This document shows positions 35,590 to 40,410 of a stretch of 40,410 nt of DNA, piece by piece. This DNA is from an uncultured Pelagibacteraceae bacterium (GTDB lineage: Bacteria; Pseudomonadota; Alphaproteobacteria; Pelagibacterales; Pelagibacteraceae), in assembly GCA_902632445.1 (NCBI GenBank), contig CACPCL010000008.1, forward strand, positions 1 to 40,410, read 5' to 3'. Numbering within the stretch: position 1 is the stretch's first letter; each line of letters starts with the position of its first letter. The position numbers were made by a program, and so were the translations under genes. The notes beneath the pieces were generated by a model. It worked only from the letters and a program-made list of their open reading frames with translations, was not told the DNA's origin and did not search any database.

Positions 35590-36906
35590 TTAATCTAGTA
35601 GTTTATTTAAACTTAATTTACTTATAAGCCAATTAGTATTTTTAAGAACAAAACATATAATTATAGAAAAAATAAATGCCATTATTACTACAATAGATAA
35701 ATTAATTGAAATATATTCTAATTTATTAATAGATCTAAAATCTAACATTTTTTTAATAATGAAAGATGCTTGCTCAACGCTATCAGCTCTAAAGAAAATG
35801 AAAGTGAAATTTACATAAACAAAAGTAAGTGCTTGAGAAAAAAATTGATTAAGTTTGATATCGAAAATTCTTTTAAATGTATGATTTACTATTAATCCAA
35901 ATCCATGCATTGCACCAAAAATTACATAGGTCCATGATGGTCCATGCCATAATCCAGCAATTAAAAAAACTATCAAAGTGGCTATCATTGAATTGAAAAA
36001 ATTTATATTCTGAAATGATTTTAGCAGTGGCCCGTAAAGATAAGTTGTCAAAAAGTGGGTTAAAGTTATATGCCATCTCTGCCAAAAATTTATTATACCG
36101 GTAGCCTTAAACGGACTATCAAAATTTTGAGGAAGTCGAATATTAAATAATAAAGCTATTCCAGTTGCCATATCTATATATCCACTAAAATCAAAATAAA
36201 TTTGGAATGTGAAACACAAAGATCCAAGCCAACAATCTACAAAACTAAGAGATGTCGTATCAGTAAAAACCTGATCTGTTACTATTGATAGATTATCAGC
36301 TATAAAAACTTTTTTTATTATACCAATAGACAAAATTATTAAGCCTATGCATATATTTTTAAAAATAAAATTTAGATTTTTACCCTCTTCGAATTGGCTA
36401 ATCATTTGGTTATATCTTACAATTGGACCAGCTATTAATTGAGGAAAAAAAATTATAAACAATGCATATCTTTTCAAATTTAAATTTTTAATATTATTCT
36501 CGTAGCAATCACATAAGAATGCAATTGTTTGAAAAGTTACGAAGCTTAATGCTAGTGGAAATGGCAGATTAAGTGGTTTAATGTTTGAACTAAATAAAAA
36601 ATTAATATTATTAATAAAAAAATCTGAGTACTTAAAAAAACCTAAATAAAGTATGTTGAATATGATTGCTGAAATTAATATTGTTTTTTTATCTTTGTCA
36701 TCTCTATTTATAATCTTCTTGCTAAATAAATAATTAATTAAAATTGAAAAAATTATTAATGGTGAAAATTTTAAATTCCAGGCAGCATAAAAAATATATC
36801 CAGAAATAATTAAAAAAATAAATCTATATTTATCTTTGAGAAGAAAAAATCCTAATAAAACTAACGGAAGATAAGCAAATAGAAAGATTTTATCATGAAA
36901 TAACAT
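35590..36906 (-). CDS. MBOAT-family membrane-bound O-acyltransferase (AlgI/DltB-like)
   Basis: This 438-residue polytopic protein has about 10 or more hydrophobic segments. The MBOAT signature is clear: FFPQLIAGPIVRYNQM (153-168), IYFDFSGYIDMATGIALLF (236-254), NFWQRWHITLTHFLTTYLYGPL (273-294) and GLWHGPSWTYVIFGAMHG (318-335), with candidate catalytic histidines H279, H321 and H334. Such proteins pass acyl groups from a cytoplasmic donor to an acceptor across the inner membrane, as in alginate acetylation or teichoic acid D-alanylation. It lies 3 bases after the SGNH gene and 16 bases before the small peptide, within a ligase-ACP cluster. Confidence 0.95.
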   Translation of the reverse strand: MLFHDKIFLFAYLPLVLLGFFLLKDKYRFIFLIISGYIFYAAWNLKFSPLIIFSILINYLFSKKIINRDDKDKKTILISAIIFNILYLGFFKYSDFFINNINFLFSSNIKPLNLPFPLALSFVTFQTIAFLCDCYENNIKNLNLKRYALFIIFFPQLIAGPIVRYNQMISQFEEGKNLNFIFKNICIGLIILSIGIIKKVFIADNLSIVTDQVFTDTTSLSFVDCWLGSLCFTFQIYFDFSGYIDMATGIALLFNIRLPQNFDSPFKATGIINFWQRWHITLTHFLTTYLYGPLLKSFQNINFFNSMIATLIVFLIAGLWHGPSWTYVIFGAMHGFGLIVNHTFKRIFDIKLNQFFSQALTFVYVNFTFIFFRADSVEQASFIIKKMLDFRSINKLEYISINLSIVVIMAFIFSIIICFVLKNTNWLISKLSLNKLLD

Positions 36907-36909
36907 TTG

Positions 36910-37986
36910 CTAATTGTTAAAAACTTCTTGCGTTATTTTTTCTGCCAAAACGTTATGTCCAATATGAGTATAATGTTCATCACCAGTAAAAAAAAGTTTT
37001 TTATACCAATTTTTGTTATTTTTTTTGTAATTAGCAAAACTTTCAAAAGAATTAATAAAATTACAATTCTTTTTGCACAAGTCTTTAGCATACTTCTCCC
37101 AATTAAAATATTTTTGACCGTACTCCAAAGTGTCAGCGAAAGGGAATATTATTAAATAAAATTCAATATTTCTCTCCTCTAAGACTGATATTGTTTTATT
37201 AATTTTTCTTTTAATCTTATTTTTTCCTAATTCAAAATTTTTATCAGTATAATAGGGTTTAAGTTTTTCTAAAGGAGTATAAGTATAACCAGCCTGAATT
37301 GTAGTTCTTACCTCTAAGTTATTATTTTTTTTATCTCTATTTCTTGTTGATCTAATTAAATCCCTAATAGAATGAGCGATTGATCGGGATAATTTAAAGT
37401 TTTTTTTAACAAATTTTTCCTTTTTGTTTGCTTTTCTAAATAATTCATCGGTCATCAACATTGGCCTACCAGAGCTGTCATTATCCCCCCAAACACTTAT
37501 TTCACTTAAAATATCCGACATAGATAAAAAAAATAAAATTTTTTTTGGATTATTTTCTGAATTAATTTCATTTGTAAGATTAAATAAATGTACAGTAGGG
37601 CTACCGTAAGGATAAGAAAAATTATAAAATTCATATTGCTTATGATTATTTTCTAAAATTCCAATTACACTCTTCTCAAATTCTAATCCCGCGCCATATA
37701 TAAATGAAGATCCAAAAGCGTAAACTTTATTTTTTGTACTACGTTTATGCCCTTCTTTAATTCTTAAACCTTTATTATCAGTAAAAATATTAGTAGTTGG
37801 CATAGTAGCTCTAAGTTTTTCTTTTCCATTACAATTTTTTTTTAAAGCAATATAATATCTCTCAACATGCTTGCACCCTTTATCACTTAAATTGAGAATA
37901 GAATTACTTATAATTAGATCAATTATGAAAAAACAAAATAGGAAAAAAAATAAATTGGGGAAAAAAGAATATAAAAATTTTTTCAT
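36910..37986 (-). CDS. Membrane-anchored SGNH-like protein (DltD/AlgJ-like role)
   Basis: This 358-residue protein begins with a signal-anchor helix (about 8-30), placing the rest in the periplasm. Block I reads VYAFGSSFIYGAG (88-100), in which GSS replaces the usual GDS, so Ser94 is the likely nucleophile. Near the C-terminus FTGDEHYTHIGH (333-344) carries an Asp-x-His pair (D336, H338) followed by the family Gly-His. An Asn in NFSYPYGSP (122-130) could serve block II. It probably completes acyl transfer to an envelope acceptor in partnership with the MBOAT protein. The ATG overlaps the tsaD stop by one base (TAATG), so translation is coupled. Confidence 0.82.
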   Translation of the reverse strand: MKKFLYSFFPNLFFFLFCFFIIDLIISNSILNLSDKGCKHVERYYIALKKNCNGKEKLRATMPTTNIFTDNKGLRIKEGHKRSTKNKVYAFGSSFIYGAGLEFEKSVIGILENNHKQYEFYNFSYPYGSPTVHLFNLTNEINSENNPKKILFFLSMSDILSEISVWGDNDSSGRPMLMTDELFRKANKKEKFVKKNFKLSRSIAHSIRDLIRSTRNRDKKNNNLEVRTTIQAGYTYTPLEKLKPYYTDKNFELGKNKIKRKINKTISVLEERNIEFYLIIFPFADTLEYGQKYFNWEKYAKDLCKKNCNFINSFESFANYKKNNKNWYKKLFFTGDEHYTHIGHNVLAEKITQEVFNN

Positions 37987-39059
37987 TATAATTTTAAACC
38001 TGGGCCTTTCATGAAAGGTGCTTTTTCATCTAACGGCCATCTTGATTTTGCTATAACATTATTCTCATCTAATAAATTTTGATTGAATCTTTTAATTCCT
38101 GCCCACGCAATCATTGCTGCATTATCACCACAAAATTTTATACTAGGGTAAACAGTTTTAAATTTCATTTCATTGGATAAATTATTTAAATTTTTTCTAA
38201 TTGACTTATTAGCTGCTACACCTCCAGCAACAACAAGGTTTGTTTCAATAGATCTAGTTTTTTTCTTAAACATTTCAACTGCAATTTTTGTTTTTTTATA
38301 AAGAATTTTGTTGATAGTATTTTGAAATGAAGCTGCCAGATCATATTTCATTTTATCACTATTTATTTTTTTAGACTCTCTTAGGACTGCAGTTTTAAGT
38401 CCTGCAAAAGATAAATTACATCCTGCTTTGTTTATTATTGGTTCGGGTAATTTAAAAATTTTTTCATTTCCTAAAATAGAAAATTTTTCTATACTAGGTC
38501 CTCCTGGATACCCAAGATCGAGCATCTTAGCCGTTTTATCAAAAGCTTCACCTAGCGCATCATCTATCGTAGTTCCGAGCTGTTCATATTTATTTACATC
38601 TTTTACAATTAGAAATTGGGAATGACCCCCAGATATCAATAATAACAAATAGGGAAATTTGATATTTGTCTCAAGACCAGGACTTAAAGCGTGACCTTCT
38701 AAGTGATTAACTCCAATAAAAGGTTTGTTCGTAAATGTGGCAATAGACTTTCCAATATTGAGACCAATTGTTAAACAAACTATTAAACCAGGCCCAGCTG
38801 TTGCAGCTACACCATCAATGTCTTCTAAAGTGATTTTACTTTTTTCTAAAGCAGAATTAATGATGTAATCAATATTTTCTAAATGAGCTCTAGCTGCCAA
38901 TTCAGGAACTACACCCCCGAACTTTTTATGCTCGGAAATTTGACTTGATACAATATTTGATAAAATATCAGCAGTTCCTTTGTCATTTTCCCTAACTATC
39001 GCAGCTGCTGTTTCGTCACAGCTAGTTTCAATTCCCAAAAATGTAATCTTTTTCTTCAT
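37986..39059 (-). CDS. tsaD: TsaD (Gcp/YgjD), tRNA N6-threonylcarbamoyladenosine synthase subunit
   Basis: This 357-residue ASKHA-fold enzyme transfers the threonylcarbamoyl group to A37 of ANN-decoding tRNAs with TsaB and TsaE. LGIETSCDETAAAIV opens the protein, the metal-binding HxxxH lies in GVNHLEGHALSP, and LLLISGGHSQ, DDALGEAFDKTAKML, VVAGGVAANKSIR and FCGDNAAMIAWAG follow. It diverges from hemC across 56 bases and heads the minus-strand run that continues into the acylation cluster. Confidence 0.97.
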   Translation of the reverse strand: MKKKITFLGIETSCDETAAAIVRENDKGTADILSNIVSSQISEHKKFGGVVPELAARAHLENIDYIINSALEKSKITLEDIDGVAATAGPGLIVCLTIGLNIGKSIATFTNKPFIGVNHLEGHALSPGLETNIKFPYLLLLISGGHSQFLIVKDVNKYEQLGTTIDDALGEAFDKTAKMLDLGYPGGPSIEKFSILGNEKIFKLPEPIINKAGCNLSFAGLKTAVLRESKKINSDKMKYDLAASFQNTINKILYKKTKIAVEMFKKKTRSIETNLVVAGGVAANKSIRKNLNNLSNEMKFKTVYPSIKFCGDNAAMIAWAGIKRFNQNLLDENNVIAKSRWPLDEKAPFMKGPGLKL

Positions 39060-39115
39060 CTTATTTTATAATTTAAAATAGTATAAAATAATTCTATCAA
39101 ATATATAATCAATTA

Positions 39116-40033
39116 ATGACAAAAATTACAATTGGAGCAAGAGGTAGTAAACTATCATTAGCCTATGTAGCGAAAGTTAAAGAACTATTACTTAAAAATA
39201 ATAAAGATCTAAAAGAGGAAAATATTGAATTTAAAGCTATAAAAACATCAGGTGATAAAAATCCAAATGAAAGAATCTCAAAAATAGGTGGAAAAAATTT
39301 ATTTTGTAAGGAAATTGAGGAAAGCTTGCTAGCTAAGGAAATTGATATTGCAGTACACTCTCTTAAAGATATGGAGTCAGTTGAAAACAATAAATTATTA
39401 ATTGGTGCGTATCTAAAAAGGAACGATTTTCGTGATGTTATAATTAGCGAAAGAATTCACAGTATCAATGACCTTAGAGACGGAGTTAAAATTGGATCAA
39501 GTTCTAGAAGGAGAGAATTACAATTAAAAAAAATAAATAAAAAAATATCTGTAATAAACATGAGAGGGAACATAGATACAAGAATAAATAAAATCAGAGA
39601 AAATAATTTAGATGGAATAATTCTTGCTGCTGCTGGTGTAAAATCATTAAATCTCAATGAAAAAATTGGTTTTACTTTTGAAAGTGAGGAGATCTTACCA
39701 GCTGTAGGTCAAGGAATAATAGCAGTACAATGTAGGCAAGATGATGAAATTAAAAATTTAATAAAAAAAATTAATGACAGTAACACGAACCTTTGCGCTA
39801 TTGCCGAGCGAAAAATGCTTCAAACAATTGGAGGAGATTGCGAAACTGCAATTGGAGGGTTAGCGGAAATTAAGAACAATAACTTAAATTTAAGAGCTCA
39901 ACTATTTTCAGATAATGGAGAAGAGAGTTTTGAATACGAAATCACCGGAATAGATAAAAATGCATCAAATATTGGTAAAGATATGGGAAAAAAATTATTA
40001 AGACTTGCAGGTACAAAATTTAAAAAAAAATGA
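39116..40033 (+). CDS. hemC: HemC, porphobilinogen deaminase
   Basis: This 305-residue enzyme condenses four porphobilinogens into hydroxymethylbilane. ITIGARGSKLSLAY, the HSLKDMES block, IGSSSRRRELQL, MRGNIDTRINK and LPAVGQGIIAVQCR are all family signatures, and Cys242 in GGDCETAIGG is the dipyrromethane cofactor attachment site. It overlaps hemD by 4 bases (ATGA). The tsaD-hemC-hemD divergent arrangement is common in alphaproteobacteria. Confidence 0.98.
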   Translation: MTKITIGARGSKLSLAYVAKVKELLLKNNKDLKEENIEFKAIKTSGDKNPNERISKIGGKNLFCKEIEESLLAKEIDIAVHSLKDMESVENNKLLIGAYLKRNDFRDVIISERIHSINDLRDGVKIGSSSRRRELQLKKINKKISVINMRGNIDTRINKIRENNLDGIILAAAGVKSLNLNEKIGFTFESEEILPAVGQGIIAVQCRQDDEIKNLIKKINDSNTNLCAIAERKMLQTIGGDCETAIGGLAEIKNNNLNLRAQLFSDNGEESFEYEITGIDKNASNIGKDMGKKLLRLAGTKFKKK

Positions 40034-40410
40034 ATATTATAATAACTAGACCACTAATAGAATCCGAAGATTTAATGGGTAAATTGTTTTCACTCGGTCA
40101 TAACATAATTCACGTTCCAACGCTTAAAATCTCCACTGTTAAACTTAAGCCATTAAATCATGAAAATTACGATGCATTTATATTTACAAGTGCCAATGCA
40201 ATCAGAAATTTGAAGTTATCAAATGTAGACAAGACAAAGCTTTGTTTTTGTGTTGGAGCAATTACTGAAAAGATAGTTAGGCAACAAGGTTATAATAATA
40301 CAGTTTCAGCCGGCGGAACAGTCAACGCTTTAAAAAATATTATAATAAACTCAGAACAATTAGGTAAAAAAAAAACTTTAGCTTACATCTGTGGAGACAA
40401 TATTACATCC
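40030..40410 (+). CDS. hemD: HemD, uroporphyrinogen-III synthase, partial (5' end)
   Basis: The frame opens at an ATG overlapping the hemC stop and runs to the right edge, giving 127 residues. The start MNIIITRPLIESEDL matches the HemD N-terminus (TRP followed by an S/D-x-L helix), and DAFIFTSANAIRNL with CFCVGAITEKIV is the typical core of domain 1. It cyclises hydroxymethylbilane to uroporphyrinogen III, the substrate of HemE encoded near the candidate origin. The C-terminal half lies beyond the window. Confidence 0.9.
   Translation, partial: MNIIITRPLIESEDLMGKLFSLGHNIIHVPTLKISTVKLKPLNHENYDAFIFTSANAIRNLKLSNVDKTKLCFCVGAITEKIVRQQGYNNTVSAGGTVNALKNIIINSEQLGKKKTLAYICGDNITS

Noticed and set aside
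39104-39109. A perfect TATAAT only 6 bases before the hemC ATG, which would give a leaderless hemC mRNA
   Set aside because: No acceptable -35 sequence sits at the right distance, and TATAAT is common by chance in such AT-rich DNA.
1-40410. Insertion sequences, prophage genes, CRISPR arrays, rRNA genes or riboswitches
   Set aside because: I looked for transposase or integrase motifs, regularly spaced repeats, rRNA-like blocks and aptamer-like leaders and found none; nearly all of the window is housekeeping coding sequence.

Overview
The window is a stretch of a very AT-rich, tightly packed bacterial chromosome. It most resembles a streamlined marine alphaproteobacterium of the SAR11 / Pelagibacterales type. 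The grounds are strong A+T bias by eye, intergenic gaps of mostly 0-30 bases, convergent genes that abut or overlap, and a gene order around hemE and ppsR that matches the replication-origin neighbourhood known from Caulobacter and Rickettsia. The clade assignment is inference. I see no insertion sequence, prophage or CRISPR array, and no gene-free stretch longer than 300 bases.

Layout. (1) 1-7.6 kb: mnmG (cut by the left edge) and mnmE for tRNA wobble-uridine modification, a UbiH-type hydroxylase, ftsK-lolA, a GNAT acetyltransferase and a HIT protein. (2) 7.6-10.6 kb: histidine genes hisB-hisH-hisA-hisF-hisE on the minus strand. (3) 10.7-18 kb: hslV-hslU, an Smr protein, a Tim44-like protein, fxsA-secB, then dnaQ-coaE-aroE-maf-ppsR. 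(4) 17.93-18.2 kb: a 273-base AT-rich gap with DnaA-box-like repeats, the best candidate for oriC. (5) 18.2-22.5 kb: hemE-hemH-hemG, a small membrane protein and rho. (6) 22.5-27.9 kb: a Lon-substrate-domain protein, tRNA-Gly(GCC), a pterin carbinolamine dehydratase, purH, a heparinase II/III-like protein, rpe and a YggT-like membrane protein. (7) 28-33 kb: a two-subunit Na+/solute (probably acetate) symporter with a clear terminator, an unrecognised gene, and acetyl-CoA synthetase with an extraordinary polybasic N-terminal tail. (8) 33-39 kb: EVE protein, acyl carrier protein, an acyl-activating ligase, a 38-residue membrane peptide, an MBOAT acyltransferase, an SGNH protein and tsaD, all on the minus strand. 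(9) 39.1 kb to the end: hemC and the start of hemD.

The most interesting region is 33.47-37.99 kb. Ligase, carrier protein, MBOAT, SGNH protein and a tiny single-pass peptide ending in a Phe-Ile-Tyr-x-x-Phe tail reproduce the five-part logic of the Gram-positive dlt (teichoic acid D-alanylation) system. The ligase, however, is of acetyl-CoA-synthetase type rather than a D-alanine ligase. I propose an uncharacterised envelope O-acylation system in which activated acyl groups pass ligase -> ACP -> MBOAT -> tyrosine of the small peptide -> SGNH protein -> envelope acceptor. The acyl group and the acceptor are unknown.
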